Part shown: in pieces, positions 1 through 11,160 of the stretch
Layout of the letters: the number at the start of each line of letters is the position of its first letter
How positions within the stretch are numbered: position 1 is the stretch's first letter
Assembly: GCA_009746045.1 (NCBI GenBank)
Contig: RPFO01000276.1
Location: 1,250,275 to 1,314,274 of the forward strand
Length of the DNA stretch: 64,000 nt
DNA from: Mesostigma viride
Taxonomy: Eukaryota; Streptophyta; Mesostigmatophyceae; Mesostigmatales; Mesostigmataceae
Direction of reading: 5' to 3'
The notes under the pieces: model-generated
What the model was told of the DNA's origin: nothing
Database searches by the model: none
The model's input: only the letters and a program-made list of their open reading frames with translations
Made by a program: the position numbers and the translations under genes

Positions 1-103
1 ATTACATGTGTGTCAGGCATGTCCATATCCAGGCAGTCGGCTCTGTTGATTACATATGTGTCAGGCATGTACGTCCATATCCAGGCAGTCGGCTCTGTTG
101 ATT
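1..103. repeat. Tandem duplication of a ~50-bp unit
   Basis: A unit containing gtgtcaggcatg and ccatatccaggcagtcggct occurs twice in a row with a few changes, including a 4-base insertion in the second copy. No coding role is visible. Confidence 0.8.
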
Positions 104-208
104 TGCACCCATCCCTGTTTTTTCTTTTTGGCGCTGACCTGCGGTGTGCTTGAAATGTTGGCCGCGTCCTTGTCAACATGCTGGCCATTCCTCCCACAAA
201 TTGCGCAG

Positions 209-1167
209 TGTATTCCAGGGCGGATGCCGAGCCGCTTGTGTCGCTGACGGGGGAGCCCCCCGCAGACGCGACGCTGACCGAGCCGGCAGCAGCACCCGTG
301 TCGCCCTCTTCCGACGAGAGCAGCGCGGTGCTGTCCTTATGCGCCACGCTGCCTGCCATTGGCATCGCAGCAGGGGCGCATGTGCGTGCGGATACTCTAA
401 ATTGTTTGGCAAAGAGCGTTTGGCGTAGCGTGACATCCATGAAGGCTGGGTCAGTTCCCACTACGCTGGGACCCTGGTCTATAACCATCATATCAGTGTA
501 TCAGTTGCGTTGGCGCGAGGCTGGTGGGTGAGACAGCTGTGCTGGCTTCTTATTAATCCACCGTTGGCCTTTGAGGCGGTAGAGAAAAGTGTCATGCTCA
601 TACATACTTGATGTCTCGTTGTTGCTCGCACGAGCCACCTGTCAGACTGTACAACGTTCCCATTTCCTGCGAATTTCAAAACAGCGCTGTATTGTGTATA
701 TATGCCAAACAGGCTCAGTCCACTCGGCCAAGCGATTCTAGGCCTAGTCATGTGCAGTGCTCTTGTGCACGTGCGCTCCTGCTGGCCATCAGAGTGGCGC
801 CATCTTGGCACACCTTACATGCTTTGAGAGCAGCTTGTCTGGCGTGCGCATAAATGCCCGGATCAGAATAAATGCCCGGTAGTAACGGTATGCTTGGCAG
901 CCTGTGATGTAGGCCACAGCTTTCTTGTGATGCAGGATAGCGCAGCACTGACCGATGCCCAGGGGGGTTCTAGTAATCCGGGGTTTCTGGTAGTGCGGTG
1001 CTCCTGGCATGGTCCGCTGCATGCACACCGGACCGCACTAGCGAGGGCGGGGATGTGTAAAGTTAAAGTCAATTCAATGTGCTACTGCACATGCAATGAA
1101 AGGTTCGCGATCAGTATCAGTGTGTAAAGGCAAGTCTCACCCACGTGCCTCCCCCTCCCTCCCTGTG

Positions 1168-1247
<80 letters not shown>

Positions 1248-2313
1248 TATGCTTGACACGCCCACACAATGTGTCTTATAACCCATCTCTTTCCGCATCT
1301 GTATCTTCTCGCTGATCGCTGACACCTGTCACTGCGCAGTTCTTTGGCGTGGAGATCAACTCCCTGGTCGGCTTCACCGGCTTTTATGCTGGCGGAGGGG
1401 TCATGTTCCTCATCCCGGCCTGCCTCGCCCTCTACGCCCGGCGGTGCGTAGTAACATATAAACCCCAGCAGTGTCGGGTGCTAGATATCAACCCCAAGTG
1501 TGTCGGGTGCTAGCTGCAAATGGCACGCGCATCATCGCTGCACATCCGCAGGCATGCTAAATGTGCGCATTTCTGATATTCAGTGAACATGCAAGTTGCA
1601 AGCTTGTCGTTCCCTGCCGGTTCATGCATGGCATCGTGCCGCCTCTCACATACATGTCGCTCATCACGCTGCCATGCATTGTCCTCGATCCCTGCGAGCT
1701 CTGCCTGCGACGTATTAATGGCCGAACACACGGCTAGGTTGCCACAGCAACCTGTGTTTAGCAACCTATATTTAGGACTGTCACTCCTCCAGGTGCCATG
1801 TAACATTGTTGTTGTTCGACACACATCTAGAACACGCCCAAACAAAAGATGTAGTTGGCCAGTCACGCAAAAGCCCCTGCTTAATGCTCCCATGAGACAA
1901 CAGCACACGCCGATGCTTGTTGTAGTATGCACGCCGGTATATGGACATCTGCTACATGCTCGCATAATATTTCCTTGTGAGGGCCAGCAGTGCTAACCCA
2001 GATTTTGTTATACGTTCATGGAATGGCTTATGCGTCCTAGTTGACTGGCTTGGTTTACTGGCTGGGTGCCACCTTGAGCTCACGGTTAAGTTTCCTGGCC
2101 TGGCCTTCACTCTGGCTGTGTGGCCTCCCATGCAGGCACTGCGAGGGAGAGATCAAGGAGTTTTTCGCGGCACACGGGTGGAGCATGCCCGCCAACATGC
2201 ATGCATCACCGTTCCGCAGCCCCTGGTGGATTTACCTTGTCATCTCGTGGTGCGCTCTGACCATTGGTGGGGTGTCCTGGTATCACATCATGACCCTCAT
2301 GATTTCGACGTGA
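209..2313 (+). CDS. TMEM104-like multi-pass membrane transporter, 3' exons only
   Basis: Three exons join in phase: 209 or 219 to 381, 1340-1443 and 2136-2313, ending in TGA. The first encodes a Pro/Ala/Ser-rich hydrophilic loop followed by a hydrophobic segment (VLSLCATLPAIGIAAG). The second continues with FFGVEINSLVGFTGFYAGGG and a further membrane segment ending LALYARR. The third has SPFRSPWW followed by the last membrane helix. The pattern of a GFTG-x-YAG turn, a helix, SPFR and a final Trp-rich helix resembles the C-terminus of TMEM104-type proteins in the amino acid/auxin permease superfamily, from memory of the family. Both donors are GTGCGT. Upstream exons lie outside the window and the acceptor of the first exon is ambiguous. 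Substrate is unknown; location would be a cell membrane. Another AAAP member is possible. Confidence 0.55.
1166..1248. repeat. (GTGC)n microsatellite
   Basis: About 20 uninterrupted GTGC tetranucleotides lie in the intron between the first two visible exons of the TMEM104-like gene. Open frames across it are a product of the repeat. Confidence 0.95.
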
Positions 2314-2904
2314 TTGTGAGCAATCTGGCCAGTGCCTCAAACTAAATAGTAATTGGCGCTTGCACAAGAAATGATAATTTTTTTGGCCGAGCAACCCCGC
2401 CATACAGGCTTGTGCACCAGCATTAGGGGGGCATTGGCTAGGTCAAGACTCAAGCCGTCCAAATGCCTGACAGTCCCGGTGGCCGGTGGCCGGCCATGAG
2501 CCCTAGCTTGAGCGGCTGTTGATATAGTGGGGGTCGTGCATCCTCGCCAGATGTGTGAGTGGATGTGTGAGTGGGGGTCGCTTCCTAATCTCATCCGTAA
2601 TATGTACAGGGCATAAATACCCTCATATACAAAGACTCTAACAAAGTTCTTGTGCGTGAAGACCTGTGCGGCGCATAGCCCACACGGAAATTTGACCGCA
2701 GCATATTGGTGACCGCGCCGTCCAGCTTTTTCTCGAGGTCCACTGCATGAGGGTCCACGTCTCGGTGCCGCACTGTGAGAACCACTGTTGTGGGCCACAC
2801 TGTGAGAACCAGGAGGACCAGGACCTTGAAGAGGTCCTGCTTCGATCGCGCTTGCCCAGGGGCTTGCGCCAAAGGGCTTTGTGTTGGCGGAGTGCATAAC
2901 TTTG

Positions 2905-3500
2905 TTAAACATGTGCTCCCATTGGGGAGTTACGGTGCACCTAAGTGCACAGCGGGTAGAGGGGCAGAGACCTCCCCCTTCCCTCGCGCCACAGGCTGCT
3001 CCGAATCGGGATCCGTCGATAACTAAACGATCCGGGGCATCCCCTGTGGGCCGGTGCAATATGTCCCGTGTGAGCATTGCATTGCTATGGAGACGTGCAT
3101 GAGCAAACAAGCAGTGCTAGGTGAGGCGCATAGAGCTCTAGCCGGCTGGCAGATGTCTGCATCGGAGTGCGGCATATTGGCGGAGTGCATGCCAGGCGAG
3201 GGAGATCTGGTGGTCAATGTCGGCCTCACAGCTGCCAGGGAGCTATCATGCTTGATGCCTAGAGGTGAGCTATAATGCATGTAAGCTGTCCCATGCCAAT
3301 TGCCCCCATCTAGCTTGCTCTGGCTATCCCGGGGGAGCCCAGGGGCCGGGGCTTCCACAGCTTGCCGTTTGTTGTTGACATATATACTATAAGTTTCCGG
3401 CCCGCCTTGCCAGTACACTTGGGGCTTCTCAGGGCTGGACTTATGGCGGATGAAGTCGGGCCGCTGGTCGCGGCGTTGCTGCTGCTGGGCTGATGCATGT
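2905..3500 (-). mobile_element. Diverged ORF1-only LINE derivative
   Basis: Read on the minus strand, 3300-3490 encodes a decayed ORF1 C-terminus with the family hallmark AQQQQRRD followed by a PEKPQVYWQGG-type sequence. At 2908-3055 a diverged copy of the 3' untranslated module follows (gtgctcccattggggagt, then the ggcagagacc block). The same order of ORF1 then 3' module occurs at 11165-12640, so this looks like an older member of that family. Confidence 0.6.
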
Positions 3501-3589
3501 CAGCTCGTCGTCAATGAGCGACCAAGGGGTGCACGCCACCGATATGACTTAAGCTGACATGCAGAGCAAAGACGCTGTTGGCTAGCATC

Positions 3590-3975
3590 ATCGGCTCAAA
3601 CCCTCTTACTCAGATATGGTCCGATATATGCAGGATAAGCAGCGTTGGGCGGACATTGTCAAAGACTATACGACCCCCCAATTAATTCTGTGGGTCCTAG
3701 GAAATATAAATAGCATGGTAGGCATAGCTTGCGTGCAAGATTAGCCCGAGGCCCATATTTTAGACTAGCTGTGGATATGTACATAGTAGTATGCATTTAC
3801 TATTTTCTAGACTAGATAGCTTAGAGTTAGCTTAGTTCGATTACGCCGGCTTCGCCCACCTCCACCCATCCAGCAAGGAATCAATATGTGCTACATGATC
3901 TCCCAACGGAAATCAGGAAATCAGAATACATGATCTCCCAACGGAGTCATGTTATAATTTAATATTGTCCAATAT
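3590..3975 (+). mobile_element. LINE ORF2 C-terminal and 3'-end fragment
   Basis: Translation around 3630-3690 gives YMQDKQRWADIVKDYTTP, a diverged form of the reverse-transcriptase C-terminus (AMQDKTRWRKIVKAHTP) seen at 35.9 and 41.6 kb. It is followed by the LINE 3' untranslated segment (tttctagactagatagctta) and the terminal stem-loop region ending atgttataattt at about 3960. The stem-loop region is partly duplicated near 3910-3950. Confidence 0.7.
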
Positions 3976-5642
3976 ATCTTAATTAGGGAATTTAGTGCTC
4001 CGTGGTGCCCCAACAGGGACACGACACTAATTAATCTGTGTGCGTTAGTTAGATGAATCTGTGTGCGAGCCAGCGAAGAAAAACATGCAGCGTTCAGGAT
4101 TACATGGCAACGAGTGAGAACTTTGGACGACTGGAAGCATAGTTAAAAATATACCATCTGACGACAATATAATTTTGAATTGAAAGTAATTAGTACTTGT
4201 TTCGAAAGCATGAAGCTCTCTAGACAGAAGGCCTGGACTATTGAGCCAATAACAATACTAATAAAGTTGTATGCTGTTCACTTCCATCTCAGCCCATGAC
4301 CTTCAACCAGAATGTGCGGCGACGCGGCTACAGGTTAGTGCACAGTCTGGCTTCTGCAGCCTAAGATAATGGTTGCCACAGGCTGGAGCTTGGACTGGTT
4401 GTCACGTGAGCAGCATATATCGCAGCGAGCAGGCTATTCTAGAATGAAGGGGCCAAATCGACATAAGGGCGCATGCACTCCGCAACAACTCCAGTCGGAT
4501 ATGCTGGCAGCCCTGTTGTCTCAAGACAAATGACAGCCGTCACGCTGCCATTACTCACAAGACGCTCCCATTACACACCAGAGTTAAGTGGCAGCCTGGC
4601 CTAGGACGCCAGCCTAGAGCTGGCTAGACAACGGGGATGTAACGCCTCTCTAACGTCCCCTTACGCGGCGAGCCGTAGCCTAGCGCAACAACAATGGGCC
4701 GCCTGTCCTCTTCCCACCAAGCTGGAGGCCCCACCCAAAGACCTTGGAAGCGACTTTGATGGTGGGTTTCGCTCGCACTTGCCCACCAAGCAGAACCGCA
4801 TCATGTCACACCATTAGTCACATTCACTGGATGACTGCTGTCGCTTCGCATGGCAACCACCCAACAGTGAACAGTGACTGATATAGTGACGGGTGGGTTC
4901 CATGCTGTCGTGTTGCAAGGCACCCCGCAGGTGGCAGTGACACAGGCACACCAAAGCGACCCACGTGCAGTACGCTGTATCCGCGCATCTGGTGAGCTGC
5001 GGCCACGCATCGCCTGGTGTGGCAGGAAGACACCAATGTGGACCCATTGATGGTAAGCCATGGCGGGCGCAGCCCCACTGCGTGCCACCCCCATGCCTCT
5101 CCCATCTTGGCAAGGCAATGAGTGCGGGGCGAGAGGATGCGTGTGGTGTGGGGGGGTGGCCATGGATGGCAGTGACGCCCCAGGTGTGATCCTTGCGTGT
5201 AAATCAACGCCGGGGGTTGCACGTTTGGCATGCGGGTACCCATGCGTAATGGTAGAGGCTTGTTGTGTGCCTCCACATCCGCCGGACACGGACGACAAGG
5301 CGGGAGCCTCGGGCGCCTGTGCCAGGCCAGTGTGCACGTGCCCTGCGGGACCAGAATGGACACGGACGAGCCACGCGTGGGCGCGCATGCAGCCAGATCC
5401 GCATCCATGTGTTGCCTCACACACCTGCTATACCATTGCCGCACGCATGGAAAACCGTAGGTTTCTGCTTAACCGTTCTGCTGGTGACGCCCAGTGCCTG
5501 TTTATGCAGCATGCCAAGTTTTGTGCCAAGAGCACGTAGGCACAGCAGGCGCACGCCCCTGCTGCTTCCCTTCTGCCAGCAAATTAACAGCCCACCAGCC
5601 TCTTGTGTGCCGAATATCATGCGGTAAACGCCCTCGTTCACG
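3976..5642. other. Intergenic stretch without a recognised gene
   Basis: Nothing supported here. Overlapping minus-strand frames of about 200 codons at 4801-5444 are rich in His, Cys and Pro, resemble no family known to me, and look like stop-poor GC-rich DNA. Confidence 0.5.
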
Positions 5643-6221
5643 TTACATCTTCGCTTCCCGAGCCATAACCTCCTCGCTGAATTTTATGAGGAAGGTTGTC
5701 CGGGGACGTGCAGACCCTTCGATGTTCATGAAATGGGCCGTCACTCGTGCCGGAAACCCGGCACCGTCGAGGACCCCTTTCACGATGCCAGCCACATAGG
5801 CTCCGCAGTTGAGCTGCCCGAAGTCCTTGGGAACTGAAATATACTTGTTTACCAACAGCTCCTTCTCGTTGATCATGTACTCGTCCTCATGTTCGGTACT
5901 CTTTTCCAAAGAATCCGCCACTTTCCCAAACAGGCACTTCCAGATGTTACTGTGGACGAACGAGAGGATGCCCAAGACCCGAGTCTCCCGACGGCAATTC
6001 TTGTCTCGATGACAAATCAACTCCAAAAGTCGCAAGCCTACTCCAGTTCCGGCATCTTCGAGTTTTCTCTCCAGCTCGCCGATGTTGCTGACCCTTGTTT
6101 GGCAATACTGGACAAGTTCTGAGAATAAAAATGCGAAAGCGCTCAAGCTAACCTCTGTTTTGCCTCGTGACAGTGGTCTGTCAACCAACGGTACCGGGGG
6201 CTGCTTGTATAGCGTGTTCAT
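5643..6221 (-). CDS. TRAPPC5: TRAPP complex subunit 5 (Trs31/Bet3 family)
   Basis: A single uninterrupted frame of 192 residues from ATG at 6221 matches the whole TRAPPC5 family. Hallmarks are SLSAFAFLFSELVQYCQ (about residues 26-42), VSNIGELERKLEDAG, VGLRLLELICHR, RRETRVLGILSFVHS, LFGKVADSLEKSTEHEDEYM and the C-terminal GAYVAGIVKGVLDGAGFPA. TRAPPC5 is a core subunit of the TRAPP tethering complexes, which act as Rab1 (Ypt1) exchange factors in ER-to-Golgi and intra-Golgi traffic on the cytosolic membrane face. The length is normal for the family. The lack of introns stands out beside its intron-rich neighbours, but with conserved sequence and no poly(A) trace it need not be a retrocopy. It is divergent from the downstream coiled-coil gene. 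Confidence 0.95.
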   Translation of the reverse strand: MNTLYKQPPVPLVDRPLSRGKTEVSLSAFAFLFSELVQYCQTRVSNIGELERKLEDAGTGVGLRLLELICHRDKNCRRETRVLGILSFVHSNIWKCLFGKVADSLEKSTEHEDEYMINEKELLVNKYISVPKDFGQLNCGAYVAGIVKGVLDGAGFPARVTAHFMNIEGSARPRTTFLIKFSEEVMAREAKM

Positions 6222-7391
6222 CGTTGTTAAGTGAGGGCGTGCCCCCCCCCCAGCCTACAGTTACCGAGCTTGAGCTCGAATTTGCTGTACAGAAATTACT
6301 CGGCCATAGCCGATCTGATATCACAGTGCAACCTCTTCCTCTTACGGGTCGCCGCTTGTCACTCATGACGAACTAACTAGCGTACCGTAGCTGGTATGTA
6401 GCCTGGTAGGTTGTAGGTAGCAGGTGTACCAGCGGGAGGCCTATCAGCGGGCACGCATCGCCCACTGCCCAGTGACACAAGCTACACGTCTTGTCCATTT
6501 CAGTTTTCACTTGCAATACGCAACCACTGACTGGTACTGACTGACTGACTGACTGACTGACACAACTTTGCGGCCTTCCAGTCAACGGCTTGATACCGTA
6601 CTCCGTGTTTCTGCGTCGAAATATAACAGAATTAAATCCGTTCGGCGTTCTCCAACGTGCCAAGGTTGACGATGATAAAAGTTTTGATGGCACCTGCGAG
6701 TCGTTGAAACGTTGAAAACCTTCGAAGTGGATGGCACTCGCCAGCGGCAAAACGACAATTACGATGTCAAGAAGGCAGGCGTCGGTTTTTACCTTGTAGC
6801 TTCAGCGTGCTGCATACGATATTTTAAACTAAGAAATGCATACATTGTCTCCCGTTTGCTATTATTTGGGAAATTTAATTGCGTGCATTCGAGTTCCTAC
6901 TCTTGCTGCTACGTATCGAGTGGATAAGGATACATAAAAGCCCGATTGGGTGCATATAATTGGTTTTACGAGGGAATCGCGGCCGTTGACGTCGTAAGAA
7001 ATGAAGCGGTATCGCAGTCGGAAATGCAGCACATGCAACCAGGTGCGCGATTTCACGGCCACTAATATTGCGATGCATAGTGATTCCAACTACTGCTTGC
7101 CGGGCATGAAGCTCACCTCGATGTTTGAGTATTTGGTTCCGCAGGAAAGCTGCGAAGTTCGCCCTTGGAGCATCACGTAGACTTGGTTCGAATAGTCTAT
7201 TTCACTGCCCACAATCACCTCCAAACGCAATCGCTTTGAGGGACGTAAATTTGGCAACTACGTTAGACGACACAAAGCAGGGACGGTGCAACACAGGTAA
7301 TTGCATTTAACCTACGCATGGCGTAGCTCAAGATGTTTTATCCCTCCTTGGCCCGCATGCTCTGCCTCGCACGGCACCTCCGCCCGTGCAG
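6222..7391. other. Divergent intergenic region
   Basis: This lies between TRAPPC5 (minus) and the coiled-coil gene (plus). It holds a short (GACT)n run near 6536-6561. First exons of the plus-strand gene may lie here, but none could be fixed. Confidence 0.4.
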
Positions 7392-10381
7392 CTCGACGTC
7401 GTCATTGGCCGGCTGACGGAGGAGTTGGCCATCCAATCGGAACGCGAGCTGGAGCAGCAGACCCGATACGCGCGCGAGAGAACCCTCATGGTAGAGATTA
7501 CAAACGACAAGGTGAGATGGCCTCCTGGAAGATATTGTAAGTTTTTGTTAAAAGCTTATTACGATCTTTACTTCCTTTACAGCTAAGTACAATTTTACAT
7601 AGAATATATGATTATGGCTCAAGCAAGCAATTCTGGTGATAAACTTGTTCAAGCCAAGATCCTGAAACATGATTCCTTCCTAGTTCTTGCATTTTTGCTG
7701 TCGCCGCACTCCCACAGTTACGCCCCTTTCATCCATGTGGTCAGTCATCCTTTTATCAAAACGGCAGGCTATGTACCTTCCATGCCCCCCAGTTCATGTG
7801 ACGCTATTGGCGAGAAACCGGTCCACGCAAGGAAACTGGGCCTCGGAGATCGACCCCAAAATTAAATTTGACTAGCGCAATCGACAGATCTCTCCAAGGG
7901 AATTCCAAATCTGCCCTCGGGTAGTTGAAAGTCCTTTTCCGACCAGGTGATAGACTTGTTACGAGACTGGCAAAAATGGCTCTAACGTCATTCTCTTACG
8001 CCAAGTAAGCCAAAGTCGAGTATGGCAAGTACGAGGTAGGGTGGTCTGATCTCAAGTATAAGTAGCGCAATCGATAGATCTCGGTGAGGGGAGTCAGGAT
8101 CTGCCATGAAAAGGCCGAACCTTGGTCCAAAATGGAAGATTGGGGTCGAAATCGGTCGGAATCCGATACATTTTGGGCAAAAAAATAATTAATTCGCCAA
8201 AATGTACCTTTCTGCTACCGTGGACCGGTTTCTCGCCAATAGCGTCATGTGTTACTTGTGCGTCAATGGCTGGGTGGTGGCAACTAGACCAGATCCCATG
8301 CTACACGCATATTACTCTGGCGCCTGCCACAATGGCCCTAAAATCTTCGTGTTTTTTTCTGCCACACGCTGTGCTTGTGGTGGCCCAGGCCAACTCTTCA
8401 CGCTTGGTGTGCCAGCACTTGTCCGCTACAACCAGGATCGTGATCCTTGCTTCACTCTACGTTTGGCAGTCGATCCCCTGCTCCTTCCCCCCCCCCTCCC
8501 CCCTCATTACTCTTCTGTTTCTGCCAAGCCTTGCCTGATCCCACCTGCCGTTGGCCCCCCCTCATCCTGCCCTCCCCTGTCGCCACGTGTCGTGTGCCAG
8601 CTGGAAAGGCTGGACGAGGCGCACCTGCGGGTGGCAGAACTAGAGGCGCAGCTCATGTCCAAGGACGAGGTGGGTGGGCGGGGGCACTGGATCTTCGCCT
8701 GTATCCATCAGAGGCCGTGCAGTTGGCCACGTCAGGAGATGTGGCCAATCAGGAGTGGGATTAACAGGGAGGTCAACAGGCAGGCTTCAGGGGACAGACC
8801 AGAAACATAGGGAAGGAGGATCCCTGTATGGATTTCTCCATGTTTTTTTTCCCCTTGCATGTTCACACCGTAAGAAGTGCAACCCTCCCCTCCCCAACAT
8901 CTTCTTGTGCTCTGGCCCCGCGCGCGTCTTCCCACTGGCCCACATGGTGCCACCACGCACGTGGCGGTGATGCATCACCCTCATGCTTTCGCGGCACGCT
9001 CTCCCACACATGCCCCTGGCGTGAGCGTTTCCAGGAGTGCATGTCTCTGCGGAAAGTGTTGTCGGAGGCTATGGCTGGGCGCGAGGATCAGTACGCTGAC
9101 ATCATCCGGCGCCAGCACATCGCGCCTGAGGTCATCACCACCGCCGCCAACCTGATGGAAGCCGCTCACAAGAAGCTGTCGGCGGTGGAGGTGAGGGGGG
9201 GGGGAGGGGAGGAAGAAGGGGGGGCAGTGGACACAGAGGACGAGGGGCGGACACGATGGGGGTGTTGCTGTGGGGTTTTGGCGCCCTGGACCAGAAAGGA
9301 CCATACAATTGGGGCTGTGGGTGGCTGTCGTCACATAAGGACGGTGTTGCTCAACTTGTTACACGGCCAGGCTTGTGGTGTCGTGTGGCCCTATTTATTC
9401 TGCTTGGTCACCCACCACCCGCCTGGCCTATTCGTGCTTCCTCCCCTGTCTTGTCCCCTGCCCGTTTGTCATGTCGGCCGCAACCCCCACGCGATGTCTA
9501 TGGAGACCATCATGGCCATGCGGGCAAGTACGCGAGCATCCTTGAGTGTAGTGACAGCACATATGCATGCGGTCTCATTGCTGATGTCATGTGCGATGCA
9601 AGATGCACAAGCGGGGCAGCTGGGGGCAGCCGACCCTCCAAAGTTGTGTGCCCACCATGGCCAGTCCGTCACCGCATGCCAGCCACGGTCCACCCCTGCG
9701 GCTAGATAGGGTGACCAATGGCGTCACTGGCATGACACTCAGGTGGTGGGCAGGGACCAAGCACCAAGTTTGGCCTATGGCGTGATGCCAGTCAGCAAGC
9801 CCTGTGGGTCCATCATCGCCTGTGACACGCACACGGCTGCCCATGCCTTGTACTTTCTGCTTGCACAATCCACATGTATGGGATAGCCCGCTCCTGTCCC
9901 TGTCTATTCCCCTTCGTTTAATACCACTGCTTGTTTGACCAAGCCTCTTCCCGCTTGCCTGGAATGCTCGTGTATACCCACCGGTCACCGGCGTGAACAG
10001 AACTTCTGTCGCGCGTACCAGAAGCAGCTGCTCTCGGCCAAGGCCCGCATCGCATCGCTGCAGGAGCAGCTGGCGATGAGGGACCGGGCGGAGGAGAGCC
10101 GGGGGGGAGGGGGGGGGGACGGGGCCGGGGGCCGCGATGTGGATGAATCAGGGGCTGCCCCAGCCAGCGAGAGTTGTTCATCTGATGAGGAAGGCGCTGC
10201 TGAGATCACGATTGGAGAGCTTATTTACAGTGAGGAGGGTGCGGACACCCAAGACGCGCCGTCCACGGCACCTGGTGATGTGGCTGGCAATGAGCCCATG
10301 GGACCTGGTGACCATGGTGCTCGATCTCGTCCACCTGACCTGCGCAGTCGGCATGAGCCAGGCATGGTGAGGGCATCATAG
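7392..10381 (+). CDS. Coiled-coil protein of unknown family, 3' exons
   Basis: Four exons, all phase 0 at both ends, can be joined: 7392-7511 (starting LDVVIGRLTEELAIQSERE), 8601-8669 (LERLDEAHLRVAELEAQLMS), 9035-9190 (ECMSLRKVLSEAMAGREDQ then a helical tail) and 10001-10381 (NFCRAYQKQLLSAKARIASLQEQ, then an acidic Gly/Ser-rich tail ending at TAG). Each has a clean AG acceptor and a GTGAG or GTGGG donor. Heptad-like spacing of Leu, Ile and Ala with many Glu, Arg and Gln points to a coiled coil throughout, so a structural, cytoskeletal or trafficking role is possible but not shown. I do not recognise the family. The 5' end was not found, and a further small exon near 9480-9530 with a GC donor cannot be excluded. 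Introns are GC-rich and T/C-rich before acceptors, as elsewhere in the window. Confidence 0.65.
7795..8251. repeat. Inverted repeat of 29 bp in an intron
   Basis: The segment 7799-7827 (tgacgctattggcgagaaac...) recurs as its reverse complement at 8219-8247. A second, direct pair (agcgcaatcgayagatct) lies inside at about 7874 and 8065. This may be a small MITE-like element in the intron between exons 7392-7511 and 8601-8669; no target duplication could be defined. Confidence 0.6.
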
Positions 10382-10923
10382 AATCAACCCCGTCTCTAGC
10401 AATTGAGTGTGGCCAGGCTCTTGAGTGGGAAATTTTAACATAGAGTTCTTGAGAAAATAATGCTTGCTGCTGCCACAGAAATGAAATGGACTTTGGGGCT
10501 TTCCTCATGCCAAGTCGCACCACCACACCTGGTGGCATGAGATGTGAAGGAGTTGCAGGCTACAGCGGCTGAAAACGGCTTTGTCAAATCGTATCCGCTG
10601 CTTGCGCAGTGCTCAGGCCCCATGGGACCTACAACCAGTGTATATTGTTATACAATCGACATATTCCTTTTCATAGCCAAGTTCTGCTTCCTGCCAAATG
10701 TTATACACATATCTTCTGCAGATGTCAAGAAAAGGCCTGTTGCTGTTTTTTTTTTTTTTCCGTATAATGGCCAGCCTTCTCCGGTGCGCAGTCAGCAATT
10801 AATATGTGTTAAGCGTTGCTAGTCAAATAACACTGACTGTACTATACAACAGTGTGCAAGCATGCAAATGATGCTAATAGCTGCATGCTACCAGAAATTC
10901 AACATGTAGGTTGACACAATGTT
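10382..10923. other. 3' flank of the coiled-coil gene
   Basis: No gene or recognisable repeat was seen, apart from a run of about 16 T near 10745-10760. Confidence 0.4.
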
Positions 10924-11160
10924 GGGCCGGCCTCGATCTGGCATCGTGCTCCCGTCGGGGAGTCACGGAGAACCTTGCTGGGCCCGTCCCACGTGAGGAG
11001 GTGCCGGCCTGCCAGGCCGGCTGAGCTGGTCGCAGCCCTGCGCACGGAGGGGCCTCGAGATGTGTCTACCTGGTTGGTGCGAGCTAAGTGCCCTACTAAC
11101 GTTGCAGTCTGCGCTGCTTGATGGTGCTGGTCGATGTAAGTGGCATTATAATTAATTAAT
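10924..11160 (+). repeat. Interspersed repeat related to 51790-51960
   Basis: The block from cccacgtgaggaggtgcc to gtaagtggc matches 51790-51955, which reads as a short Cys-rich peptide (KCLPGCMVCAKCPAYTSC) before a stop. The frame here is broken. Near its start it carries the motif gtgctcccgtcggggagt shared with the LINE-derived 3' ends. Confidence 0.55.

Noticed and set aside
1082-1325. ARTH/VRAC repeat peptides
   Set aside because: Translations of the (GTGC)n microsatellite.
4801-5444. Two ~206-codon minus-strand frames
   Set aside because: His/Cys/Pro-rich without family features; two frames are open at once, as expected for GC-rich stop-poor DNA.
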